Made by a program: the position numbers and the translations under genes | Origin: an uncultured Fibrobacter sp. | Lineage (GTDB): Bacteria > Fibrobacterota > Fibrobacteria > Fibrobacterales > Fibrobacteraceae | DNA length: 64,000 nt | NCBI GenBank assembly: GCA_946414025.1 | Contig: CAMKMX010000007.1 | Span: 22,587-86,586 of the forward strand | Reading direction: 5' to 3' | Notes under the pieces: generated by a model | Seen by the model: the letters and a program-made list of their open reading frames with translations, nothing else | The model's database searches: none | Told to the model about the DNA's origin: nothing | Shown here: in pieces, positions 18,077 to 25,957 of the stretch | Numbering within the stretch: the stretch's first letter is position 1 | How the letters are laid out: each line of letters starts with the position of its first letter

Positions 18077-19918
18077 ATGACCCCCGAACAGAATCAAGCC
18101 GCAGAGGCAGACAAGCCCAAGCGTCGCGGTCGCCCCCCGAAAAAAGCAAAAGAAGATAGCGATGTCCAGAAGGCCGCCGCCGAATTCATGGAAGCGGAAA
18201 AGAAAGCCGAACCGAAAGCCACACCCGCAGCCCCGGCTGAAGCAACAGCGCCGGCAAGCAAGGCCACTCCCGTAGCCGACGGAGCTCCCGCCGTTGCTGC
18301 GGCCGCACCGACCGAAAACAAGGGACAGAACACACAACAGGGCAACGCCCAGAACGCCCAGCAGCAAGGCCAGAACCAGAATGGCCAACAGCAAGGCCAA
18401 AACAACCAAGGCCAGGCACAGAACAATCAGAACAGAGGCAACCAGGGACAGCCAAACAACCAGAATAACCAGGGCGGCCAGGGCAACAACAAGTTCAACA
18501 ACAATAAATTCAACAAGTTTAACAAGTTCAAGAACCGCCACGGCAAGAACCTGCCCCAAGACGACTTTTTGGACGAAAGCATCCAGCTACCGCCGCCGGA
18601 CCCCGAGAAGGTGGCCGCCGCGCGGGCCAAGTGGAGAGAACTCCGCGGGCTCCCCATGTTCGAGCTGCAGCGCCAGGCCGACGAACTGGGAATCCCCGAC
18701 TTCAAGACCATGCGCAAGCAGGCCCTGGTCTATAGCATCTTGAGCGCCACCACCGGCGAAGACTGCCCCATCTATACCGAGGGCGTGCTGGAAATCATTC
18801 CCGACGGCGGACACGGATTCTTGCGGAACCCCGACCACAACTACCTGGCGGGCCCCGACGACATCTACATCAGCCGTAACATCATCCGCCGTTATGACCT
18901 GAAGATGGGCGACACCATCACCGGCCAGATCCGCCAGCCCAAGGAAGGCGAAAAGTATTTTGCCCTGATGCGCATCGACACGGTGAACTTCGAACCTCCC
19001 GAGAAAACCAAACGTCGCGTGGCTTTCGAATACCTGACGCCCATCCACCCCATCGAAAGGCTGAACCTGGAATGGGATCCTCAAGAATACAGCACCCGCA
19101 TCATGAACCTGTTCACCCCCATCGGAAAGGGCCAGCGCAGCATTATCCTCGCCCCTCCCCGCACGGGTAAGACCGTTCTTTTGCAGAACATCACCAAGGC
19201 CCTCACCATCAACCACCCCGAAGTGAAGCTGATGGTGCTCCTGATTGACGAACGCCCCGAAGAAGTGACGGAAATGCGCAAGCTGGTGGACCGCCTCCGC
19301 GAAGAAGGTGCCGCCCGGGGCAAGAACATCCAGGCCGAAGTACTGGCATCTACCTTCGACGAAGAACCCACCCGCCACATCAAGGTGGCCGACATGGTCA
19401 TCGAAAAGGCCAAGCGCATGGTGGAACACGGAAACGACGTGGTGATTCTTCTGGACTCCATCACCCGCTTTGCCCGCGCAAACAACGTGGTGATTCCCCA
19501 CTCCGGAAAGATCCTCTCCGGCGGTGTGGACGCCAACGCCATGCACAGGCCCAAGCGTTTCTTCGGTGCCGCCCGTAAAATCGAGAACGGCGGCTCCCTC
19601 ACCATCATCGGCACGGCCCTTATCGAGACCGGCAGCCGCATGGACGAAGTTATTTTCGAAGAATTCAAGGGTACCGGTAACAACGAACTGGTTCTGGACC
19701 GCCGTATCGCCGAAAAACGCATCTGGCCGGCCATCGACATCTTCAAGTCCGGCACCCGCAAAGAAGAACAGCTTTTGTCCGACGACGAACTCCGCCGTGT
19801 GTGGGTGCTCCGCCGCTACCTGCAGGACATGACCACCGTGGAAATCATGGAATTCATGCGTGACAAGATGAAGTCGTTCAAGACAAACTACGATTTCTTG
19901 AACTCCATGAACGGGTAA
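18077..19918 (+). CDS. rho: Transcription termination factor Rho with an N/Q-rich N-terminal insertion
   Basis: Hexameric RNA-dependent ATPase that ends transcription. It has 613 residues against ~420 in E. coli. The extension holds a basic patch ([13 protein letters not shown]), an Ala/Pro/Glu stretch, then an asparagine/glutamine/glycine-rich segment at about 85-150 ending in [13 protein letters not shown]. Then come the Rho N-domain, the RNA-binding cold-shock fold, Walker A PPRTGKT near 360, Walker [12 protein letters not shown], and the [20 protein letters not shown] secondary RNA site. The start is the ATG before TPEQNQ; the frame is open 54 codons further upstream, but uses rare codons (ATA, AGA, CTA) and looks non-coding. 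Confidence 0.93.
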   Translation: MTPEQNQAAEADKPKRRGRPPKKAKEDSDVQKAAAEFMEAEKKAEPKATPAAPAEATAPASKATPVADGAPAVAAAAPTENKGQNTQQGNAQNAQQQGQNQNGQQQGQNNQGQAQNNQNRGNQGQPNNQNNQGGQGNNKFNNNKFNKFNKFKNRHGKNLPQDDFLDESIQLPPPDPEKVAAARAKWRELRGLPMFELQRQADELGIPDFKTMRKQALVYSILSATTGEDCPIYTEGVLEIIPDGGHGFLRNPDHNYLAGPDDIYISRNIIRRYDLKMGDTITGQIRQPKEGEKYFALMRIDTVNFEPPEKTKRRVAFEYLTPIHPIERLNLEWDPQEYSTRIMNLFTPIGKGQRSIILAPPRTGKTVLLQNITKALTINHPEVKLMVLLIDERPEEVTEMRKLVDRLREEGAARGKNIQAEVLASTFDEEPTRHIKVADMVIEKAKRMVEHGNDVVILLDSITRFARANNVVIPHSGKILSGGVDANAMHRPKRFFGAARKIENGGSLTIIGTALIETGSRMDEVIFEEFKGTGNNELVLDRRIAEKRIWPAIDIFKSGTRKEEQLLSDDELRRVWVLRRYLQDMTTVEIMEFMRDKMKSFKTNYDFLNSMNG

Positions 19919-19952
19919 AAAGGGCCTTACACCCTTTTCAGATTCATTTCAT

Positions 19953-19987
19953 AACGGTTACCTAAAAACAAAGGTAACCGTTTTTTT
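19953..19987 (+). terminator. Terminator of rho
   Basis: Stem AACGGTTACCT / AGGTAACCGTT (11 bp) with an 8-nt loop, followed by seven T. Located just past the rho stop and before the convergent aminotransferase. Confidence 0.9.
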
Positions 19988-19993
19988 ATTCAT

Positions 19994-21259
19994 CTACTCG
20001 AAGCATTCCCGGATAGTCTGGATGATGGCATCCTGCTGTTCGTGGGTCATCTTGTTGTCGCTGGGGAGGCAGAGCCCGCGGGCAAAGATGTCGGCACCCA
20101 CGTCGGTGATGCCGCCTGCGATGTAGGCGTTGGTACGGGCACGGCCGTTACCCTGCGCAGTGATAAACGCGTGGCTCATGTACATGGGCTGCATGTGCAT
20201 GGGTTTCCAGATGGGGCGGCCTTCGGCGTTCATGGCGGCGATGCGTTCCAGGATTTCCGTGGGGCAGCTTTTGCCCTTTTCGTGGATGTACAGGGCGTCG
20301 GTTTCGCCGCGGACCTGCTTGCACATAGCACTTTTGTCAATGATCAGGCAGCTGAGCCAGAAGTTCGGTTCAGAATTCGCGGCGTCGTAGGGGTTCACCT
20401 GCACCGGGAGGCCCTTCAGGCCTTCCTTGTAGCGCATGTAGATTGCCTTTTTCTGGGCGATATGTTCTTCGAGGTAGGGCATCTGGCCGCGGACCACGCC
20501 CGCAATCACGTTGCTCATGCGGTAGTTGTAGCCGATTTCCTCGTGCTGGTACCAGGCGGCGGCCTCGCGGCTCTGGGTGCTCCACTTGCGGACTTTTTCT
20601 GCGTCGTCCTTGCTGTCGGTGAGGAACATGCCGCCGCTACTTCCGGTGATAATCTTGTTGCCGTTGAAACTGATGGCGCTGTAGTCGCCGAACTTGCCGG
20701 TCTGCACGCCCTTGTAGCTTGCGCCGAAACTCTCGGCGGCATCTTCGATGAGGAGCGCGTTGTGTTTTTTGCAAATCGCGCGGATTTCGTCCACCTTGCC
20801 GGGCGTTCCGTACAAATGAACAAGTACGACCAAACGAACTTCAGGATAAATTTCAAAAGCCTTTTCGAGGGCGACCGGGTCCATGTTCCAGGTGTCGTAC
20901 TCGGTATCGATGAACACGGCTTCGCCGTTCTCGTAGGCGATGGGGTTCACCGTCGCATCAAAAGTCATGTCGCTGCAAAACACCTTGTGCCCGCGCAGGC
21001 TCCCCTCGCCCACCTTGGGCATGCCGTACAGGGCCTCGCCCGCAAGCTTTGTGCACAGGTGCAGCGCGGCAGTACCGGCCGAGAGCGCCACGGCGTACTT
21101 GCAACCGATCTTTTCTGCAGCGAGGCGTTCCACCTCGTTGATGTTTGCGCCAACGGTACTCATCCAGTTGGTCTCGTAGGCCTCGGTCACATACTTGATT
21201 TCTTCGCCATGCATGGTGGGGCTACTGAGCCAGACTTTACTATCGAAACGGGTCGTCAT
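19994..21259 (-). CDS. DegT/DnrJ/EryC1/StrS-family aminotransferase
   Basis: PLP-dependent sugar aminotransferase, probably acting on a nucleotide-linked keto-sugar for surface polysaccharide or glycan synthesis. It has 421 residues. Seen: LSSPTMHGEEIKYVTEAY at the N-terminus, NWMSTVGANINEVE, LSAGTAALHL (PLP phosphate), IEDAAESFGA (PLP aspartate) and the Schiff-base lysine in SFNGNKIITGSSGGM. Relatives include PglE/LegC-type enzymes; the substrate is not clear, and no other sugar gene lies nearby. A TATATTTG box ends 7 nt before the ATG on the strand opposite to dnaX. Confidence 0.88.
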   Translation of the reverse strand: MTTRFDSKVWLSSPTMHGEEIKYVTEAYETNWMSTVGANINEVERLAAEKIGCKYAVALSAGTAALHLCTKLAGEALYGMPKVGEGSLRGHKVFCSDMTFDATVNPIAYENGEAVFIDTEYDTWNMDPVALEKAFEIYPEVRLVVLVHLYGTPGKVDEIRAICKKHNALLIEDAAESFGASYKGVQTGKFGDYSAISFNGNKIITGSSGGMFLTDSKDDAEKVRKWSTQSREAAAWYQHEEIGYNYRMSNVIAGVVRGQMPYLEEHIAQKKAIYMRYKEGLKGLPVQVNPYDAANSEPNFWLSCLIIDKSAMCKQVRGETDALYIHEKGKSCPTEILERIAAMNAEGRPIWKPMHMQPMYMSHAFITAQGNGRARTNAYIAGGITDVGADIFARGLCLPSDNKMTHEQQDAIIQTIRECFE

Positions 21260-21264
21260 AGGCC

Positions 21265-21272
21265 CAAATATA
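21265..21272 (-). promoter_or_regulatory. TATATTTG box of the aminotransferase gene
   Basis: TATATT with a 7-nt spacer (TGGGCCT) to the ATG. It lies within the 35-bp gap shared with dnaX. Confidence 0.5.
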
Positions 21273-21281
21273 AATTTTTAC

Positions 21282-21287
21282 TATATT
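21282..21287 (+). promoter_or_regulatory. -10-like box of dnaX
   Basis: TATATT with a 7-nt spacer (TTCCGCC) to the dnaX ATG. There is no Shine-Dalgarno sequence. Any -35 would fall on the start codon of the divergent gene. Confidence 0.5.
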
Positions 21288-21294
21288 TTCCGCC

Positions 21295-23028
21295 ATGGCA
21301 TACGTAGCAATGGCCCGAAAGTGGCGCCCCCAGTCTTTCTCCGACATGGTCGGACAGGAACACATCGCAAAAACCCTCCAGAACGCAATCGAGGGCGGCC
21401 GCCTGCACCATGCCTTCCTTTTTACCGGCACCCGCGGCGTGGGCAAGACCACCAGTGCCAGAATTCTCGCCCGCACCTTGAACTGCAAGGGCGGCGACCC
21501 GCTGCACCCCTGCGGTGAGTGCGACAGCTGCAAGGACATTGCCAGCGGCAACCCCATGGACGTCTACGAAATAGACGCCGCCTCCAACACCGGCGTCGAA
21601 AACATCCGCGACGTCATCGAACGCGTGCAGTACCCGCCGGTCATCGGCAAGTACAAGGTCTTTATCATCGACGAAGTCCACATGCTCTCCACCGGGGCTT
21701 TCAACGCCCTGCTCAAGACGCTCGAAGAACCGCCCCCGCACGTGATTTTCATCTTTGCCACCACCGAGGTGAACAAGGTCCCCCAGACCATCCTCAGCCG
21801 CGTGCAGCGTTTCGACTTCAAGCGGCTCACCATGGAGCAAATCCGCAGCCGCCTGCGCTACATCTGCGAGCAGGAACACATCAACGCTTCCGACGAAGCC
21901 CTGGACATCTTTGCCGAAAAGGCCGACGGCTCCATGCGCGACGGCCTCACCTACTTTGACCAGGCCTACGCCTTTACCGGCAGCGACATGACCGCCGAAT
22001 CGGTGCGCTCTATCCTCGGGATTCCGCCGGTGGAACTGTTTTTCTCCCTTATCCAGGCCATCGAAAACCACGACCTGAAGGGCTGCTTCAAGATGGTGGA
22101 CGACGCCGTGAAAATCGGGATCGAGTTCGCCCCCCTGCTGGACGGTTTCGGCAAGTTCCTGCGGAACATGATCTACAGCCGCCTGGACGCCTTCACCGCC
22201 GACGAGCTGAACATCACCGAAGAGCTATTCACCAAGTACAAGAGTTCGGCCCAAGGTATCGGCAACGGCGACCTGCTCCGGCTGAGCAAGATGCTCATCG
22301 ACCTGCAGGCGAACCTGCGCTACAGCACCAACCCGAGGCTCGTGGTAGAGACCACCTTCGCCCGCATGGCCTGGCTCGACCGGCTCACCGACCTGAAACG
22401 GGCGCTAGCCGCCATCAACGACCCCAAATCCGCCGCCGACGAGGCGGTAAAAAAAAAAGTAGCTGAAGTCGCCCAAGCCCTGGAGGCAGAACCTGCCCCG
22501 GCTCCCTACAGCGACCCCTTCGAAAACTACCAGGGCACCGGCAGTAGCGCCACCTATTCCCGCTACGAGATTGCCGCCGCCTGGCCCTCCATCTGCGCGG
22601 GTTTTGCCGACGACGGCGACCTGTATTTTTCGGCGGCCATGGCGGGCACCGTCCTGGAAACCGGCGACCCCCACGAAAACCCCTTCCCCATCGCCCTCAC
22701 CTTTGTGGGGGAAACGTCAAAAAATGACTCTTGGAATTTCCAGCAGCTGCAGGAACACCCGGAATTCATGACCCGGCTGCAGAAAGTGCTCGAAGACAAG
22801 CTCCAGACCAAGATTTCCCTTTCGGTCAAGACCCGCGCCTTTACGGAAGCCGAACGGATTATGCGGGAAAACGCCAAAAAGAGCCCCTACGAGCTGGACA
22901 AGGACAAGGAGCCCCTTTTTGAGAAAATCGAAGAAATGTTTGCCGCAGAATTGGTATATTCTGTAGCGGTAAAGAAAGAAACGGCCAGCATGGCCCAAGA
23001 CGACTTAGAAGAAGACAATGACAACTAG
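21295..23028 (+). CDS. dnaX: DNA polymerase III subunit tau (and probably gamma by slippage)
   Basis: Clamp-loader ATPase and organiser of the replicase. It has 577 residues. Seen: Walker A GTRGVGKT at 45-52, zinc cysteines C64, C73, C76 and C79, Walker B VFIIDEVHML, the sensor region LSRVQRF, domain III to about 370, then a divergent tau C-terminus. At codons 385-389 a run of ten A (GTA AAA AAA AAA GTA) is followed by TGA two codons into the -1 frame and TAG one codon into the +1 frame, so slippage would give a ~388-residue gamma-like protein. ybaB follows by 15 nt. Confidence 0.96.
   Translation: MAYVAMARKWRPQSFSDMVGQEHIAKTLQNAIEGGRLHHAFLFTGTRGVGKTTSARILARTLNCKGGDPLHPCGECDSCKDIASGNPMDVYEIDAASNTGVENIRDVIERVQYPPVIGKYKVFIIDEVHMLSTGAFNALLKTLEEPPPHVIFIFATTEVNKVPQTILSRVQRFDFKRLTMEQIRSRLRYICEQEHINASDEALDIFAEKADGSMRDGLTYFDQAYAFTGSDMTAESVRSILGIPPVELFFSLIQAIENHDLKGCFKMVDDAVKIGIEFAPLLDGFGKFLRNMIYSRLDAFTADELNITEELFTKYKSSAQGIGNGDLLRLSKMLIDLQANLRYSTNPRLVVETTFARMAWLDRLTDLKRALAAINDPKSAADEAVKKKVAEVAQALEAEPAPAPYSDPFENYQGTGSSATYSRYEIAAAWPSICAGFADDGDLYFSAAMAGTVLETGDPHENPFPIALTFVGETSKNDSWNFQQLQEHPEFMTRLQKVLEDKLQTKISLSVKTRAFTEAERIMRENAKKSPYELDKDKEPLFEKIEEMFAAELVYSVAVKKETASMAQDDLEEDNDN
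22449..22458 (+). promoter_or_regulatory. dnaX: A10 slippery run in dnaX
   Basis: Ten adenines end just before GTAGCTGA. The -1 frame stops at TGA 22464 and the +1 frame at TAG 22460. A short hairpin GGCAG-AAC-CTGCC lies about 25 nt downstream. Comparable A-runs or A AAA AAG sites in dnaX of E. coli and Thermus make gamma. Confidence 0.6.
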
Positions 23029-23043
23029 AAAGGAGTTCATGCC

Positions 23044-23352
23044 ATGGACATGAGTAAAATGCTGAGGGACCTTCAGAAGATGCAGAGCAAGATGATCAAG
23101 GCGCAAAGCGACCTGAAGGCACAGAGTTTCGATGCCGAAGCGGGCGGCGGAATGGTTAAAGTCGCCATGAACGGCCGCGGGGTCCTCACCATGATCAAGA
23201 TCAACCCCGACGCCGTAGACAAGGACGACGTGGAAGCCCTGGAAGACCTGATTATGGCGGCCATCAACGCGGCTGTCAAGAAAAAGGACGACGCCACCCA
23301 GGAAAGCATCAGTGGCGTTACCGGCGGCATGAAAATCCCCGGCCTGATGTAG
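23044..23352 (+). CDS. ybaB: YbaB/EbfC nucleoid-associated protein
   Basis: Small dimeric DNA-binding protein of the nucleoid. It has 102 residues: an N-terminal helix starting MSKMLRDLQKMQSKM, the conserved central segment with VKVAMNGRGVLTMIKINPDAVD, and the C-terminal GGMKIPGLM. AAGGAG lies 8 nt upstream of the chosen ATG; a second ATG two codons on is possible. The dnaX-ybaB pair is conserved widely, but recR, which usually comes next, is absent here. Confidence 0.93.
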   Translation: MDMSKMLRDLQKMQSKMIKAQSDLKAQSFDAEAGGGMVKVAMNGRGVLTMIKINPDAVDKDDVEALEDLIMAAINAAVKKKDDATQESISGVTGGMKIPGLM

Positions 23353-23410
23353 TCGGATATAGTGCCATTTATCCGCCAGAACGAGCGTTTTATCCACAAA
23401 TGAATAGAGT

Positions 23411-23436
23411 CCCCCTATATAAAGGGGGCATTTTTG
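23411..23436 (+). terminator. Terminator of dnaX-ybaB
   Basis: Stem CCCCCT / AGGGGG with a 6-nt loop followed by CATTTTTG. The T-run leads straight into the TAAATTTG box of the next operon. Confidence 0.75.
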
Positions 23437-23437
23437 T

Positions 23438-23445
23438 TAAATTTG
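23438..23445 (+). promoter_or_regulatory. TAAATTTG box of the efflux operon
   Basis: TAAATTTG just behind the previous terminator, 25 nt before the TolC-like ATG. A transcript start near 23450 would leave a ~20-nt leader that includes the GGAG ribosome site. Confidence 0.4.
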
Positions 23446-23470
23446 GCCCATATTATTCAGTGGAGAACGA

Positions 23471-24877
23471 ATGTCAAGGCAATTTGCTATCCTACCTTCC
23501 GTGGCTTTGGCGCTATCGCTCATGGCCCTGCCCGCCTTTGCCGGCCAGGCCTATACCCGCGAAGACGCGCTCAAGATTGCCATGGAAAAGTCCACAGCCA
23601 TCAAGTCCGCCGAAGAGGAACTGGTCAGCGCCAATTCCCAGGTGGACGCCGGTTACGGAAACGCCATGCCCAGTATCGACCTGAGCGCAGGCATCACCCG
23701 CATTTTCGGGCTGGACGATGTTGAAAACAGCCACGACCTTTCAAACGCCGCCAACAACATGGAATCCGCCAGCGATTTCGACAAGCAGGTCATGGCCCCC
23801 GCCGTTGACGGCCTCATTTACGGCATGAAATCCCAGGGTTACCGCTGGCAATCCAGTGTGGGCCTCACCGCCACCCAAATCCTTTACGCCCAGGGCAAGG
23901 TGGGAACCGGCATCGATATCGCCAAGATTTACAGGCGCTTGAAAGAAGTGAACCTGGAAAATGTGAAGGCCACTGTCAAGTACAACGTGGAAACTGCCTT
24001 TGACCAGCTGATTTACCTGGATTCCGCCGTGGCGATTCTCGAAGCGAGCATCGCCCAGACGCAGCAGCATATCGACTACGTGAACGGTGCCGTAGAAAGC
24101 GGACTCGCCTCGGAACTGGACCAGATTCGCGCCCAGCTCCAGCTGGACCAGCTCAAGTCCGAACTGGAAAAAACCAAGAAAAACCAGATTCTCGCCCGAA
24201 ACGCCCTCTTGAACACCATGGGCATGGACTGGGAAGCAGACGTGCAGTTCAAGGGGGAACTCCGTGACCCGAATTCGAATCTGCCCTATCCCGACACCGC
24301 CATGGCCAATGTGAAAAAGCGCCGCAAGGAACTGGTGATGCTCGACCAGTCCGAAGACATGCTCCAGAAGAACATTTCCATCGAAGAGGGCGGCTACAAG
24401 CCCACTATCGTGCTGGTAGGCGGCCTCAAGTACAGCAACAACAAGAACGAAATCCAGCAGTGGGACGCCCCCGACTGGGACAAGAACATCAACAAGTACG
24501 TGGGCCTGAACCTGACCATGAACCTCTTTAACGGTATGAAAACCAAGGAAGCCGTAGTCCAGGCCAAGTCCAACCTCCGCAGCACACAAATCCAAAAGGA
24601 GACCGCCGAGCGCGGGTTCCGCATGCAGATCGAATCCTGCGCCAACACCCTGGAAGACGCCGTGCGCCAGCTGGAGCTCCAGAAGCGCCAGGTGGACCTG
24701 GCCACCCGCAACTACGACCTGACCGAGGCCTCCTACAAGGTGGGCAAGTCCACCCAGCTGGACTACCTGGACGCCTCCATGACGCTCCGCACCACAAAAC
24801 TCAAGTACATGGAAGCGGTCTTGAACTGGAACAACGCCTACAACGCCCTTTTGCAGGCCACCGGAGAATATCAATAG
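23471..24877 (+). CDS. TolC-family outer membrane efflux protein
   Basis: Outer-membrane channel of a tripartite efflux pump. It has 468 residues with a signal peptide ending PAFAGQA. The mature protein has the two repeated alpha-helical halves of the family: the first begins YTREDALKIAMEKSTAIKSAEEEL, the second contains LNLTMNLFNGMKTKEAVVQAKSNL, with long coiled-coil helices and the C-terminal YLDASMTL, LNWNNAYNALLQATG. GGAG lies 7 nt before the ATG. First gene of a three-gene operon, with 10 nt to the adaptor gene. Substrate unknown. Confidence 0.92.
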   Translation: MSRQFAILPSVALALSLMALPAFAGQAYTREDALKIAMEKSTAIKSAEEELVSANSQVDAGYGNAMPSIDLSAGITRIFGLDDVENSHDLSNAANNMESASDFDKQVMAPAVDGLIYGMKSQGYRWQSSVGLTATQILYAQGKVGTGIDIAKIYRRLKEVNLENVKATVKYNVETAFDQLIYLDSAVAILEASIAQTQQHIDYVNGAVESGLASELDQIRAQLQLDQLKSELEKTKKNQILARNALLNTMGMDWEADVQFKGELRDPNSNLPYPDTAMANVKKRRKELVMLDQSEDMLQKNISIEEGGYKPTIVLVGGLKYSNNKNEIQQWDAPDWDKNINKYVGLNLTMNLFNGMKTKEAVVQAKSNLRSTQIQKETAERGFRMQIESCANTLEDAVRQLELQKRQVDLATRNYDLTEASYKVGKSTQLDYLDASMTLRTTKLKYMEAVLNWNNAYNALLQATGEYQ

Positions 24878-24887
24878 GACAAAGATT

Positions 24888-25937
24888 ATGAACAGCATCA
24901 AAAAGTACATCATCACCCTTTCTGCCCTAACGTTTGTCCTTGTCGGTTGCAAGGGCAAAGACGCCAAGGATAGTGCCACAGTGGCACCTTCCACCATCGA
25001 AGAAATCCAGAAGGAAAAGGGCAAACCCGCCCGCGTGGCAAAAGCCAAGAAATCCTCCCTCAAGGACATCCGCGAATTCAGCGGTACCATCGAGGGCATG
25101 CAGCAGGCTAACGCCATCTCCAAGATGGGCGACCCCCTGGCAAAGATCTACGTGCAGGTGGGCTCTACCGTCCAAAAGGACCAGGTGCTGGCCGAATACA
25201 TCTTTACTGGCGACAACACCCAGTACGAACAGGTACAGGAACAGGTGGCCCTGCTCGAAAAATCCACCCAGCGTCTGCGCGAAGTACACGCCAAGGGCGG
25301 TCTTAGCCAGCAGGACCTGGACCAGGCCGAAATGCAGCTGAAGATTGCCAAGATGAACCTGGAAACCGCCCGTCGCGCCACCAAAATTCTGGCACCTGCC
25401 GCAGGCGTGGTCACCGAACTGAATTATCAAGAAGGCCAGACCCCCGGCGTGGGTTCTACCCTCTGCACCATCGCCAAGCTGGACAAGGTCATCTTGAAGC
25501 TGAACGTGACCAGCAAGGACATTTCGCAGTTCAAGATGGGTGCCGCCGCTACCGTCGAGGTGGCCGGCAAGAAGATGAAGGGTAAGGTGACCCTGATACC
25601 CCTGGCCGCTAACCCTGTGACCAGGTTCTTCCCCGTAGAAGTGACATTTGACAATAGCAGCAAGAAGTTGCTCCCTGGCATGTACATAACCGCCGAACTG
25701 GAAACCAAGCAGGTGAACGGAGTGGTGGTGCCCGCCGAAGCCGTTATCTACAAGAACGGCCTCAACATGGTGTGGACCGTGGATAAAGAGGGCAATGCCC
25801 GCCGCAAAATCGTGAAGGTCGGCATCCAGACCAAGGACCAGGTGCAGATTGCCGAAGGCCTCAAGGGCGGCGAGACCGTCATGGTGGAAGGCATGTCCAA
25901 GATGAACGACGGCGACAAGGTCAACATCGTCAAATAA
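24888..25937 (+). CDS. RND efflux periplasmic adaptor, lipoprotein
   Basis: Membrane-fusion protein linking the RND pump to the TolC-like channel. It has 349 residues. The N-terminus is a lipoprotein signal (LVGC near residue 21), so it is anchored in a membrane facing the periplasm. Order of parts: barrel-sandwich strand with FSGTIEGMQQANAISKMGDPLAKIYVQVGSTV, a coiled-coil hairpin at about 105-155, the second lipoyl half with APAAGVVTELNYQEGQ, a beta-barrel and the membrane-proximal domain with LLPGMYITAELE. Stop and next start are 20 nt apart, with GGAG between. Confidence 0.92.
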   Translation: MNSIKKYIITLSALTFVLVGCKGKDAKDSATVAPSTIEEIQKEKGKPARVAKAKKSSLKDIREFSGTIEGMQQANAISKMGDPLAKIYVQVGSTVQKDQVLAEYIFTGDNTQYEQVQEQVALLEKSTQRLREVHAKGGLSQQDLDQAEMQLKIAKMNLETARRATKILAPAAGVVTELNYQEGQTPGVGSTLCTIAKLDKVILKLNVTSKDISQFKMGAAATVEVAGKKMKGKVTLIPLAANPVTRFFPVEVTFDNSSKKLLPGMYITAELETKQVNGVVVPAEAVIYKNGLNMVWTVDKEGNARRKIVKVGIQTKDQVQIAEGLKGGETVMVEGMSKMNDGDKVNIVK

Positions 25938-25957
25938 TTTTACTGGAGATACGCTGA

